NCBI GenBank assembly: GCA_965262565.1
Contig: CBDHFQ010000020.1
Coordinates: 1 to 64,000 of the forward strand
Direction: 5' to 3'
Length of the DNA: 64,000 bases
DNA from: CBDHFQ01 sp965262565
GTDB taxonomy: Bacteria; Bacteroidota; Bacteroidia; J057
Under the pieces are notes generated by a model. That model had not been told where the DNA came from and searched no databases. It worked only from the letters and a program-made list of their open reading frames with translations. Position numbers and translations under genes: made by a program. Positions 1 through 8,773 of this stretch are shown here, piece after piece; within the stretch, counting starts at the first letter, position 1; the number at the start of each line of letters is the position of its first letter.

Positions 1-48
1 ATCCTCTGATGTCTTATTTATCTCATCATATTCTTTCTCTATCAATAA

Positions 49-255
49 TTTAGTGAAAATAGCTATGGACTCAGGGTAGAAGTTATATCTCAAAAATATC
101 TGTTTTCGCCACTCATCAATTTCTCCCTACCACTGATCAATCTTTTTTCTGGTGAAGGGAATCAGTTGATCATTGGTACACATAAAATTACAGTGAGCAG
201 AAGGATGAGAGAACAGGTCATTGAATTATTGTTGGACAACAAGCAGATACCATAA
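49..255 (+). pseudogene. Remnant of a LytTR-type DNA-binding domain
   Basis: An open frame follows an in-frame stop at 46-48 and ends with TAA at 253-255. Its last residues, from about 166, include ITVSRRMREQVIELLL. This resembles the C-terminal end of LytTR domains, where a short strand ending in a hydroxyl-Arg-Arg motif precedes the final helix. Upstream the similarity fades, and no start codon, receiver domain or full LytTR domain is visible. I read it as the decayed tail of a LytTR response regulator. It may instead be chance similarity. Confidence 0.3.
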
Positions 256-301
256 AGAATCAATGTTAGAGAAGCGTATATGAGAAAGGGAATATATATG
301 T

Positions 302-337
302 AGCCCAGAATAACTTGTTACAAGATTACCCTGGGCT
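302..337 (-). terminator. Stem-loop downstream of acs
   Basis: Perfect 7-bp arms AGCCCAG (302-308) and CTGGGCT (331-337) lie just past the acs stop codon. The minus-strand side is not followed by a clean T run, while the plus-strand side runs into a T-rich stretch. It is a plausible transcript end or 3'-protecting hairpin rather than a textbook intrinsic terminator. Confidence 0.4.
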
Positions 338-351
338 TGGTTTGTTATATA

Positions 352-2250
352 TTATACTAACACCCCATGTTTGATATCATCCACTACACTTGGATCGAGT
401 AGAGTAGAGGTATCACCTAAGCTATCGGCGGTTCCATCGGCAATTTTTCTCAAGATTCTCCGCATAATTTTCCCCGAGCGTGTTTTAGGCAAGCCTTTTA
501 CTACCTGTATTTTATCAGGCTTGGCGATAGGTCCAATCTCCTTAATCACTGTTTGAAGAATGCCTTTGCGGAGACTTTCTTCGTCTTCTATATCATGTTG
601 TGTAATGACATATGCATAAATTCCCTGGCCTTTGATGGGATGAGGATAACCTACTACAGCAGATTCAACTACTTCAGGATACTGATTGATAGCATTTTCT
701 ACTTCTGCAGTTCCCATCCTATGGCCTGAAACATTGATCACATCATCTACACGTCCTATAATTCTGTAATATCCATCAGCGTCCCTTCTGGCTCCATCAC
801 CAGTGAAATATAAATTTTTGTACATAGAGAAATAGGTATTCCTACAACGATCATGATCTCCATAAGTAGTTCTTATCATGGAAGGCCAGGGGAATTTGAT
901 ACATAATAAGCCCTCGACATCATTACCCTGAATTTCATTTCCATCACCATCTACCAGAACCGGTTGAACACCTGGTAAAGGTAGCGTAGCATAACAGGGC
1001 TTTAAAGGGGTGACGCCAGCAATAGGTGAAATCAACATACCACCCGTTTCTGTTTGCCACCAAGTATCAACAATAGGAATATCCTTTTTTCCAATGTGCT
1101 CATTGTACCAATGCCATGCTTCTGCATTAATTGGCTCACCTACACTTCCCAGCACTTTCAGATGGGATAAATCATAAGGAGTTACATATTCTAAGCCTTT
1201 AGCCATTAATGCTCTTATGGCAGTCGGGGCAGTGTAGAAATGGGTTACGTTCAATTTTTCACAAATTTGCCAGAATCTACCTGCATCTGGCCAGGTAGGT
1301 ACGCCTTCAAACATGACGGAAGTAGCCCCAGCTAGTAAGGGCCCATAAACGATATATGAATGCCCGGTAATCCATCCAATGTCAGCTGTGCACCAATACA
1401 CATCTCCATCTGCATATTGGAAAACATTCCTAAACGTATACTCTGTATATACCATATAACCCCCACAAGTATGCACCACTCCTTTTGGCTTACCCGTTGA
1501 TCCAGAAGTATATAAAATAAACAGGATATCTTCAGAATCCATCTCCTCTGCGGGACAATCTTCACTCGCAGCGGCTACAGCGTCCTGAAGCCATACATCT
1601 CTTCCTTCCACCCAATTCACTTCTGTGCCGGTACGTTTCTGAACTAATACTTTTTCCACAGTAGTAGTTTTTTCGATAGCTTCATCAACAACTCTTTTAA
1701 CGGGAATATCTTTTCTGCCACGGAAATTTCCGTCAGAGCATATCACCATCTTAGCGCCTGCTGCATTAATTCTGTCGGCTAAGGCATTAACTGAAAATCC
1801 AGCGAACACAACTGAATGTATCGCACCTATTCTGGCACAAGCAAGTACAGAAATCGCTAATTGCGGTATCATGGGCATGTAAAAGCAAACCCGATCTCCT
1901 TTTTGTATTCCATGTGCTTTTAATACATTAGCCGTTTTACATACTTCTTTGTGTAGTTCTTTGTAAGTATAGGATATAGTACTATCCTCTGGATTATTGG
2001 GCTCCCAAATAATTGCCTGCTGATCACCTCTTGTTTCAAGATGTCGGTCCAGGCAGTTCTCTGTAATATTGAGCTTTCCTCCAACAAACCACTTTACATT
2101 GGGTTCTTCGAAGTTCCAATCCAATACTTTATCCCATTTTTTGCGCCAGTGAAATTTGTTTGCTTTATCGGCCCAGAAATCCTCAGGATGATCCACACTT
2201 TGACGGTAGGCCTCCTGATATTTTTCAAAGGATGTGATGCGTTCAGTCAT
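352..2250 (-). CDS. acs: Acetyl-CoA synthetase
   Basis: AMP-forming acetate-CoA ligase. It activates acetate to acetyl-AMP and then acetyl-CoA in the cytoplasm, so acetate can be used for growth or salvaged after overflow. The 632 residues match the family length. The adenylation core motif YTSGSTGKPKG is at about 247-257, and a WWQTETGG acyl-pocket stretch lies mid-protein. The C-terminal motif KTRSGKIMRR carries K594, which aligns with the lysine that is reversibly acetylated in other Acs proteins. It stands alone, with a 400-bp upstream region shared with a divergent gene. Assignment is secure. Confidence 0.97.
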   Translation of the reverse strand: MTERITSFEKYQEAYRQSVDHPEDFWADKANKFHWRKKWDKVLDWNFEEPNVKWFVGGKLNITENCLDRHLETRGDQQAIIWEPNNPEDSTISYTYKELHKEVCKTANVLKAHGIQKGDRVCFYMPMIPQLAISVLACARIGAIHSVVFAGFSVNALADRINAAGAKMVICSDGNFRGRKDIPVKRVVDEAIEKTTTVEKVLVQKRTGTEVNWVEGRDVWLQDAVAAASEDCPAEEMDSEDILFILYTSGSTGKPKGVVHTCGGYMVYTEYTFRNVFQYADGDVYWCTADIGWITGHSYIVYGPLLAGATSVMFEGVPTWPDAGRFWQICEKLNVTHFYTAPTAIRALMAKGLEYVTPYDLSHLKVLGSVGEPINAEAWHWYNEHIGKKDIPIVDTWWQTETGGMLISPIAGVTPLKPCYATLPLPGVQPVLVDGDGNEIQGNDVEGLLCIKFPWPSMIRTTYGDHDRCRNTYFSMYKNLYFTGDGARRDADGYYRIIGRVDDVINVSGHRMGTAEVENAINQYPEVVESAVVGYPHPIKGQGIYAYVITQHDIEDEESLRKGILQTVIKEIGPIAKPDKIQVVKGLPKTRSGKIMRRILRKIADGTADSLGDTSTLLDPSVVDDIKHGVLV

Positions 2251-2650
2251 GTTTGAATAATTTATTTAGCTGTTTAGATGAGCAATAGTCTTTTGTGTCA
2301 GAGTGCCTGAAGATAATAAGGAATTAAAGAAAATCCAAAAATATAGATATGTAGATATGTTATTTTGTTGTAATAATTGATCTTTTCTTTCATTCATTTA
2401 AGCCTTTCTATGAAAAATAATATCGATACAGCCAAAATATTCGTAACAATTCCCTGCCAATAATAGATATATTACTAGGCCATTTTGTTCTTACACTTAC
2501 ACAAAATCTGAATTGTGTTTAAGAGTATTTGAGACATATTTTCTGGGCCTGGCGAAGAATTTGCTATATGGTTAGTGGTAGGCTTTAGCTACTGTATACA
2601 TTATAAATTTTAATTATTTACTGACATTTTCTATCGGACGAAAGTAGTAT
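2251..2650. other. Divergent intergenic region upstream of acs
   Basis: This AT-rich stretch separates acs (minus) from the membrane protein gene (plus) and must hold both promoters. It contains a short direct repeat of TAGATATG around 2345-2360. On the minus strand TATTTTTG matches the Bacteroidota -7 box TANNTTTG, but I see no good -33 box. No coding potential is visible. Confidence 0.4.
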
Positions 2651-3241
2651 ATGGATCAGAGTTGGTTAAAAATTGTTTTCTCTTCTAAGAAGATAAGCAG
2701 TCAAAAAGTATTAGAACCTTACGTGAAGTATTTTTCCGCAAATGAAGCAGATTATCATCGCTTTCTGCTTCCCTTCCAATTATTCAATGGAATTTTAGCT
2801 TTTTTTATCCCTTTTGCCATATTCCATTGGTTGGTAGAAGATAGTTTGGCGATGGTTAAATTAACTATCTGGCTGCAGTGTATTTTTGCTCCCTTCCATT
2901 TACCAGGTATTTTCTTGTACGCCACCTATATTAAAGGTGAAACAGATACTCAGTTGGAAATTGACCATAAGGGGTATTTTATTAACTACCAACGAGGAGA
3001 CACCCAGCTTTTATTTCACAGAGACCAAATTGAAAAGCTGGAAGTCTTTGAAACACTCTTTCTTCCCTATCAACTATGCTATGTTCACCTTAATATTGCG
3101 GGAGGAAAGAGTATATATATATCAAACCTTATTGTAGAACCTTTTGAACTCATGGAATTTTACGAAAAGCAGCCCGTTTTCTACAGAAAATGGTTTAATG
3201 CATTTCCAAAACTTCAAGAAGTAAAACAGTCCATCACTTAA
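2651..3241 (+). CDS. Small membrane protein with PH-like domain
   Basis: I do not recognise the family by name. The 196 residues have a soluble N-terminus, two hydrophobic segments (about 42-65 and 68-95), and then a beta-rich C-terminal half resembling bacterial PH-like domains. The order (helical hairpin, then a strand-rich domain beginning 'TQLEIDHKGYFINY') recalls the larger protein at 8.8 kb, and the two may be distant relatives. A cytoplasmic-membrane location is likely. It stands alone between acs and a convergent lipoprotein gene. Confidence 0.6.
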   Translation: MDQSWLKIVFSSKKISSQKVLEPYVKYFSANEADYHRFLLPFQLFNGILAFFIPFAIFHWLVEDSLAMVKLTIWLQCIFAPFHLPGIFLYATYIKGETDTQLEIDHKGYFINYQRGDTQLLFHRDQIEKLEVFETLFLPYQLCYVHLNIAGGKSIYISNLIVEPFELMEFYEKQPVFYRKWFNAFPKLQEVKQSIT

Positions 3242-3258
3242 CTCACTATTAAATCTTC

Positions 3259-4098
3259 CTACATGTTTTCCAGATCTTCCCACATCCAATCTTCCGTGGA
3301 CGAGTAAGCTGTTTCAGGGATACTATCCAACACATAAATGGGGTCCAATTGCATTTCTCTATCTCCTAGTTTTCCCCTATCACCTGATAAATAAACTTGA
3401 CCGTATTTATTGTATTCTTTCCATAGCGTACTGAAACGAGGAGCTTCATCGGAGGCCTCTGGATAATAATCCCACTGAGATACAAAACGAGTATCTTTAT
3501 CTACATAAACGTCATATCTGTTTTGGGGTGTTTTGCCCACATCCTCGAATGTTAATCTTAACACATCCGCTAATGCTCCATCCATGGTTGAATCTTCGCC
3601 CGCATAAGTTAGCGTTACTCCTGAATCTTTTAATTTAAAGGGCATAACTAACCAATAAGAATCATTGATCCATTGGCCATACGCTTGATCTAAATATTTT
3701 TTCAGCGAATCGGGATTAGTCATTTCTTCTCCATCCTGAACCAGAGTTCCTTCCATCGTTTTCATGTCTAATAGAACTACCTTGCTTTCAGATGGTGTCT
3801 CAATTCTTACTCTATCAAGCTGTTTATCCCAAACTAATCTTCTGGCTCCAAAGAAATCCCATGCAAAATGTCTGGTCTGATCCCATGCCTGTCTTCCTCC
3901 CATAGCTTCCATAACTTCATCTGCTATCGCCATGGCCAGAGAATCAGATGCATCCTCATTAAATCCTTCTGCAGGTGGATTAATATCTATCTGAGTGGAG
4001 TTTTCAGTACTTTCTTCTGTTGTTGGTGTTTCTTTACATCCGATGATGGAGAAAAATGCAACCAAAATAAATGCCTGTAAGTATAATACGTTTTTCAT
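3259..4098 (-). CDS. Lipoprotein, DUF6503-like
   Basis: An N-terminal signal peptide ends in the lipobox SIIGC with C21 as the lipidated residue, so the product is an envelope lipoprotein. After a Thr/Glu-rich linker comes a domain starting 'ADEVMEAMGGRQAWDQ' with many Trp/Tyr residues and 'FFGARRLVWDK'. This fits the Bacteroidota DUF6503 family of periplasmic, probably beta-rich proteins of unknown function. The family name is from memory. The lipoprotein call rests directly on the sequence. The neighbouring plus-strand gene converges on it with an 17-bp gap. Confidence 0.75.
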   Translation of the reverse strand: MKNVLYLQAFILVAFFSIIGCKETPTTEESTENSTQIDINPPAEGFNEDASDSLAMAIADEVMEAMGGRQAWDQTRHFAWDFFGARRLVWDKQLDRVRIETPSESKVVLLDMKTMEGTLVQDGEEMTNPDSLKKYLDQAYGQWINDSYWLVMPFKLKDSGVTLTYAGEDSTMDGALADVLRLTFEDVGKTPQNRYDVYVDKDTRFVSQWDYYPEASDEAPRFSTLWKEYNKYGQVYLSGDRGKLGDREMQLDPIYVLDSIPETAYSSTEDWMWEDLENM

Positions 4099-4505
4099 GC
4101 TAGGGTTGATTGATAATTTTATAGTATGATGAACAAATTAAGTAAAGAATTGATTTATATATACTAATGGTAACTTATTCATAAAATCGTAATTTATTAT
4201 TTTGATGCAACATTTCACGTTTTTTAATTACCTTAGTATGAGTCTTTTAATTAAATAACCCCTTATTTGCTCAGTAACAGACAAATTGTTTCATAATAAT
4301 ATTAAATAATTGAGTGCATATTAAGGATTGATATTAGGGAAAGATCAGTATTGAACCTTTAAATTATTGGAAAACCTGGGATAAATTTTATTGGCTAACA
4401 TATGATGTTAAGTATACGCTAAAATTAGTTGGATCATTTTTTGTGTAATACTGTTTACATATACACAGGGAAATGCGATAAATGGTAAAGTTAAAAGGAT
4501 CTAAA
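4099..4505. other. Divergent intergenic region
   Basis: About 400 bases between the lipoprotein gene (minus) and the outer-membrane protein gene (plus). It is very AT-rich and must contain both promoters. I find no convincing -33/-7 pair, RNA element or remnant gene. An in-frame ATG at 4482 would extend the downstream gene by eight residues but places a lysine-rich stretch before the signal peptide. Confidence 0.35.
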
Positions 4506-5513
4506 ATGAAGAAAAAGTGGATATACTTATTGTTTCTGTGTTGTTCATGTATGAAGGTTTTCAGTCAAAAACTAACCAAGAAAGCCAGGAATACAGAATA
4601 TGAATTACCTTCCCATCATATTACCCTATTAAATCCATGTCCTAAATTCTTTGAAGTTGAATTTAGATCCCTTCCTTCTGGCCAAAATGTCCTTGATGCA
4701 GAAAACCCGGTGGCTTTGGATGATCTTGATAGACAAAATCGGCTTATTCGAAGTTCATTAATGTTTCCCTTACTAATAAAAAAGAACACTAAAGTACTAG
4801 GTCAATTAGGATATAATCAGGAACGGTTCAATCCATGGACCGTTGAGCAGCCATCTCTTTCTATGGCTCCTTTCATTATGAAGCAAGCTTCCTTTACTGC
4901 TATAGTACATCATAAATTACCTAAGGATAGATTTGTTATTGGTTTTCTTCGTTCGGCGATTAAGTCTGATGAATTAAATTTTGATGGCTTTGGAAGAAAA
5001 TCGTCTAACATGGCAGGATTTATTTTAGGTAAAACTAATTATAAAGGAAATAAAATAGGGGTAGGAATTGCAGGAGGGGTAAATTTGGGTCGAACAGTCA
5101 TTTCTCCTACGATTTTGTTTGAAGGGCAGATTGGAAGAAGATGGTTCCTGGATGCGACCTTACCTAAAGAAGTAAATTTAAGATATGCCGTTTCTGGTAA
5201 TACCTATATTAATTCCGGTGTTTCTATTCAAAGTGGTAGCTATTTAATTCATACTTCAGTATTTGAAGATCTTGACGAAATAGAATATAGAAGAGCCTCT
5301 GTCAATCTCAATCTAGGAGTGGAACACTATCTTAATGAATGGGTGGGAATCAGCTTCTTCGGAGGATTGACCAGCCCTGTAAATAACATTTTTGTGGAAC
5401 CTGGAGATCGATCTGCTGATGCTCTTTGGGATGCAAACCAACGACTACAACCATTTTTCTCCGCCACCTTTTTCGCTGTGATTCCAAGAAAATTTCTAAA
5501 AAAGGCATTATAG
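4506..5513 (+). CDS. Probable outer-membrane beta-barrel protein (DUF6268-like)
   Basis: From the ATG at 4506 the protein begins with a clean signal peptide, MKKKWIYLLFLCCSCMKVFSQ, cleaved after Ser. An AAAGGAT stretch precedes it, so this start is preferred over the ATG at 4482. The mature part has alternating short amphipathic strands with Gly/aromatic turns typical of outer-membrane barrels, and ends near 'FFAVIPRKFLKKAL'. The layout resembles DUF6268 proteins, but I am unsure of the family. The ECF sigma gene follows 37 bp downstream and may be co-transcribed. Confidence 0.6.
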   Translation: MKKKWIYLLFLCCSCMKVFSQKLTKKARNTEYELPSHHITLLNPCPKFFEVEFRSLPSGQNVLDAENPVALDDLDRQNRLIRSSLMFPLLIKKNTKVLGQLGYNQERFNPWTVEQPSLSMAPFIMKQASFTAIVHHKLPKDRFVIGFLRSAIKSDELNFDGFGRKSSNMAGFILGKTNYKGNKIGVGIAGGVNLGRTVISPTILFEGQIGRRWFLDATLPKEVNLRYAVSGNTYINSGVSIQSGSYLIHTSVFEDLDEIEYRRASVNLNLGVEHYLNEWVGISFFGGLTSPVNNIFVEPGDRSADALWDANQRLQPFFSATFFAVIPRKFLKKAL

Positions 5514-5550
5514 TACAATATTTTTTTCTCCCATCCGTCTAAGCGCTTGT

Positions 5551-6129
5551 ATGGACAAATTATTTAACATACAAGCAGATCCTGATTCTTTTCCTGAGAA
5601 TGATGTAACGTCAACCTATGATCAGGAACGCGATAAGTTGTGGAATTTTATCAGAAACAGAGTTCCTGAATGGGAAGATGCAGAGGATGTTATGCAAGAC
5701 GTGTTTTATCAATTGAGTTATACAGGACTTGATTCTATTGAGCAGATCTCTGCATGGCTGTTTACTGTGGCGAGAAATAAAATAACAGATTTCTACCGTA
5801 AACAACGTCCCAGGGCCATCAGTAAAAATTCTACTCGTAAAGGGGATGATGGAGAAGGGGAAATGGATCTGTCTCAACTTATACCTGATTTATCGCAAAC
5901 CCCTGATTTGCTCTATGCCAGATCGATTATTCAGGAAGCATTAGAAGAAGCCTTAAATGAACTGCCTGAAGAGCAAAGATCTGTATTCGTATGGAACGAA
6001 TTAGAACATAAGAGCTTTAAGGATATTTCGAAAGAAACAGGTATAAGTGTGAATACCTTGCTCTCTAGAAAGCGCTATGCTGTATTACATCTAAGGAAAA
6101 AGTTGAAAGAACTGTATGACGAATTATAA
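5551..6129 (+). CDS. ECF-type RNA polymerase sigma factor
   Basis: A 192-residue extracytoplasmic-function sigma factor. Region 2 spans roughly 25-95 ('WEDAEDVMQDVFYQL', then 'ISAWLFTVARNKITDFYRK'). A charged linker follows, then region 4 at about 130-190 with 'LPEEQRSVFVWNELEHKSF' and the helix-turn-helix 'ISKETGISVNTLLSRKRYA'. It should direct RNA polymerase to a small regulon. The next gene encodes a two-TM protein with a charged tail and is the obvious candidate partner or anti-sigma factor. No classic zinc-type anti-sigma factor is visible nearby. Confidence 0.93.
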   Translation: MDKLFNIQADPDSFPENDVTSTYDQERDKLWNFIRNRVPEWEDAEDVMQDVFYQLSYTGLDSIEQISAWLFTVARNKITDFYRKQRPRAISKNSTRKGDDGEGEMDLSQLIPDLSQTPDLLYARSIIQEALEEALNELPEEQRSVFVWNELEHKSFKDISKETGISVNTLLSRKRYAVLHLRKKLKELYDEL

Positions 6130-6181
6130 GGTTCATATATATATAAATATAAAAAGTTGTCATTTTATTTAAATTAACATT

Positions 6182-6664
6182 ATGCATCCAGGAAGGAAAA
6201 AAAGAATGCTTAGATTGATATTTGGAGGAATTGGAGCTGTCATGCTTACGGCTGTATTAGTAATGGTGCTTTGGAACGCATTGGTTCCGGAAATAATAGG
6301 AGGTCCGGTAATTTCTTATTTACAAGCATTAGGGATTTTAGTTTTGGCAAAGTTATTGTTCACTGGTTGGATACCGGGCAGAGGGAGAAGAGGTCGATGT
6401 GGCAGTAGGAGAGCTCATCATTGGAAGAAAAAGATGCGGGAAAAGATGAAATCCATGAGTCCGGAAGAGCGTGCGAAGTTCAAAAAAGGATTTGAAGATG
6501 CGTTTCAGGGCAAGTGGGATGTGAACGTTTTTGAAGTGGAAGAAGATAACGAAGAATATACAGACGAACGTATACCTCCTGAAGATCAGACTGAGATCAA
6601 TGAAAAAGGATCTAATGTGGAAGAAGATGAAAACAATTTGAATAATCCACGTAATGATGCTTAG
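6182..6664 (+). CDS. Two-TM protein with charged cytoplasmic tail, partner of the ECF sigma gene
   Basis: The family is not recognised. A short basic N-terminus leads into two hydrophobic segments (about 10-33 and 43-62). Then comes a Gly/Arg/Cys-rich basic stretch (GRGRRGRCGSRR), a basic helix with 'MKSMSPEERAKFKKGFED', and a strongly acidic, probably disordered C-terminus. It lies 52 bp after the ECF sigma gene and before a terminator, so the two form a unit. By analogy with other ECF operons it may act as a membrane-bound regulator of the sigma factor. That is inference from position. Confidence 0.6.
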   Translation: MHPGRKKRMLRLIFGGIGAVMLTAVLVMVLWNALVPEIIGGPVISYLQALGILVLAKLLFTGWIPGRGRRGRCGSRRAHHWKKKMREKMKSMSPEERAKFKKGFEDAFQGKWDVNVFEVEEDNEEYTDERIPPEDQTEINEKGSNVEEDENNLNNPRNDA

Positions 6665-6691
6665 ATAGGTTGATAATAGATTAGGTTTATT

Positions 6692-6730
6692 AAAGGAGGA
6701 TACAGTTTCGTGTCCTCTTTTATTATTTAG
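6692..6730 (+). terminator. Intrinsic terminator after the ECF sigma operon
   Basis: The left arm around AAAGGAGGATAC and the right arm GTGTCCTCTTT pair over 11 bp, with one bulged G and one G-U pair. A T-rich tail (TTTTATTATTT) follows. The hairpin sits 28 bp past the stop of the two-TM protein and just before the next gene. Confidence 0.7.
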
Positions 6731-6736
6731 CGATGT

Positions 6737-7567
6737 ATGAAACCTAAAAGAATTCTAGTGACTGGTGGACATTCAGGAATTGGATTAGAACTGACAAATA
6801 GATTATTAGCTGAAGGACACCACCTTGGTCTTATCATCCGCTCGAAGGAAAGAAGAAAAGAAGTAGAAAATGTATTTATTTCCAAGGCTCAACTGGATTT
6901 TTTCTATGCAGATTTTAGTAATCAGGAACACGTCAGAGCGGTCGTCAATGACATTGAAAAACAATGGGATAGAATTGACATACTGTTTAATAATGCCGGG
7001 ATACTTTTAGGTGAGTTAAGCCTTTCCAAACAGGGAAATGAAATGCATTACGAAGTAAATACGCTGGCACCCTATATGTTGACGCTGGGATTGAGAGATA
7101 TTCTTGAAAGGTCTGTTAGCCCGGTGATCGTCAATACAGTAACCGATTCACTTGATTCAAGGAAAAAACTCAACACCGAAGAGTTATTGCAACCTTCAAA
7201 ATTTAAAAAACTTTTCGGTACCTACCTGCAGTCCAAGTTTGCCCTTACCTTATTAATGAACCAACTTACCAGGATGAGGGAATGGCAAAATATGAGAATC
7301 ATCAATGTCAGCCCCGGTCCCAACAAAACTAAAATGACTGCGGGAAATGGAATGCCCATTATGTTAAAAATCCTAAGACATCTGTTTTTTCCAAAGCCTT
7401 CTAAGGGAGCTAATTTGCTCTATCAGGCTGCCTTTAATTTGAACTTTGTCAATTATACAGGTATTTATGTTCAGTCTAATAAAATAAAGGAAATGGCGAT
7501 CGAATTAACAGAAGAGCAGAAGGAGCATTTGTTAAGTGGAATTACCATTCCTTTTCTTCAAGCTTAA
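6737..7567 (+). CDS. Short-chain dehydrogenase/reductase, retinol-dehydrogenase-like
   Basis: A classical SDR of 276 residues. The NAD(P)-binding motif TGGHSGIG is at about 9-16, NNAG at about 86-89, and the catalytic YLQSK at about 163-167, preceded by a conserved Ser/Thr region. After the active site comes the 'NVSPGPNKTKMT' segment. The C-terminus looks like the 'retinol dehydrogenase/protochlorophyllide reductase-like' group, which acts on varied lipids and aldehydes, so the substrate cannot be predicted. It follows a terminator and appears monocistronic. Confidence 0.85.
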   Translation: MKPKRILVTGGHSGIGLELTNRLLAEGHHLGLIIRSKERRKEVENVFISKAQLDFFYADFSNQEHVRAVVNDIEKQWDRIDILFNNAGILLGELSLSKQGNEMHYEVNTLAPYMLTLGLRDILERSVSPVIVNTVTDSLDSRKKLNTEELLQPSKFKKLFGTYLQSKFALTLLMNQLTRMREWQNMRIINVSPGPNKTKMTAGNGMPIMLKILRHLFFPKPSKGANLLYQAAFNLNFVNYTGIYVQSNKIKEMAIELTEEQKEHLLSGITIPFLQA

Positions 7568-7773
7568 GCAAAGCTATGCAATCATCTGCTCGACATCATG
7601 TTCTAATTAATCATGATTATATGAACAATTGTACTATTTTTTGAGCAATAATAGTAGAACAAAGCATACACTACAAAAGAAATAAAGAAGTGTGATAATA
7701 ATGTTCAATTTTTGAAAGTTAATAATATCTCCAGTTGAGTTTTCAGTAACATCTTGCAAAAATATTGATCGCT

Positions 7774-8688
7774 ATGAAATTGACCATCGCTACAAGCCAG
7801 ATTCCTGTTAGCCCCGATATTAACAAGAATAAGAATACTATTCTTCGTCAAATGCAGGATGCAAAATCGCATTGGTGTGATGTCATACACTTTCCCGAAT
7901 GTGCCCTATCAGGCTATGTGGGGGTCGATATGGATTCCCTTGACCATATAAACTGGACTTTACTCAAAGAAAGTGTGGAGCAAATTATGGAATGGGCGCA
8001 TCATCTTGGGATGTGGGTGATATTAGGGTCGACGCATCCATTATCAGAAGGAAATAAACCTCATAACAGCCTTTACATGATCAATAATTATGGGGAACTA
8101 ATAGATCGTTATGATAAAATGTTTTGCGCTGGCCAAAGCGCTACTACAGGGGAATTAGCTCATTTTTCCTCAGGGAATCACTTCTCCTTGTTTACGATCA
8201 ATGGAATCAGATGCGGAACAGCTATTTGTCACGAATATCGATATCCAGAGTTGTATCGTGAATTAAAGAAAAGAAGCGCGCAAGTAGTGTTTCATTCCTT
8301 TCACGCAGGGAATATGGATTTGGAAAAACAGACAAGGATGGAAGCAGAGGTGGGAGAGGAATACGTTAGCATTAATCCAGGAAAAACACTTCCCGAAATT
8401 ACCATGCCGGCTACAATGATTTCCTATGCTGCAAATAACTACTTATGGATCAGTTGTAGCAACACTTCCGCCAAAGAAAGTTGCTGGGGAGCTTTTATGG
8501 TAAGACCTGATGGTGTCATTGTGGGTAAATCGACAAAAAATGAAGAAAGCATTTTGGTGACAGAAATAGATACAGAAGTCGAATATTATGACTCTACTAA
8601 GTGCTGGAGAGAGAGGGCCATGGAAGGAGTATTTTTTAGTGGTGAATTAATACAGGACATTCGGTCCGAGCTCAGAAATCAGTTGTAA
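7774..8688 (+). CDS. Carbon-nitrogen hydrolase (nitrilase superfamily)
   Basis: An amidase-type enzyme that cleaves C-N bonds through a Glu-Lys-Cys triad. All three are visible: E42 in 'FPECALSGY', K115 in 'RYDKMF' and C152 in 'GTAICHEYRYPE'. The usual Asp/Glu-rich context after the Cys is also present. The 304 residues match the family. I use the ATG at 7774; a TTG nine bases upstream is in frame but needless. The substrate is unknown, and omega-amidase, N-carbamoyl hydrolase and NAD synthetase-like relatives all share this core. It stands alone. Confidence 0.88.
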   Translation: MKLTIATSQIPVSPDINKNKNTILRQMQDAKSHWCDVIHFPECALSGYVGVDMDSLDHINWTLLKESVEQIMEWAHHLGMWVILGSTHPLSEGNKPHNSLYMINNYGELIDRYDKMFCAGQSATTGELAHFSSGNHFSLFTINGIRCGTAICHEYRYPELYRELKKRSAQVVFHSFHAGNMDLEKQTRMEAEVGEEYVSINPGKTLPEITMPATMISYAANNYLWISCSNTSAKESCWGAFMVRPDGVIVGKSTKNEESILVTEIDTEVEYYDSTKCWRERAMEGVFFSGELIQDIRSELRNQL

Positions 8689-8773
8689 GCATTTGATGAA
8701 TAAAATAAGTGATGATGGATAACGTAATAATTATAGCCTCCTTTCGGATATAAGAAATATATGAAGCTGATTA

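Noticed and set aside
371..2256. Plus-strand ORFs opposite acs
   Set aside because: They are antisense shadows of a fully conserved gene and match no known product.
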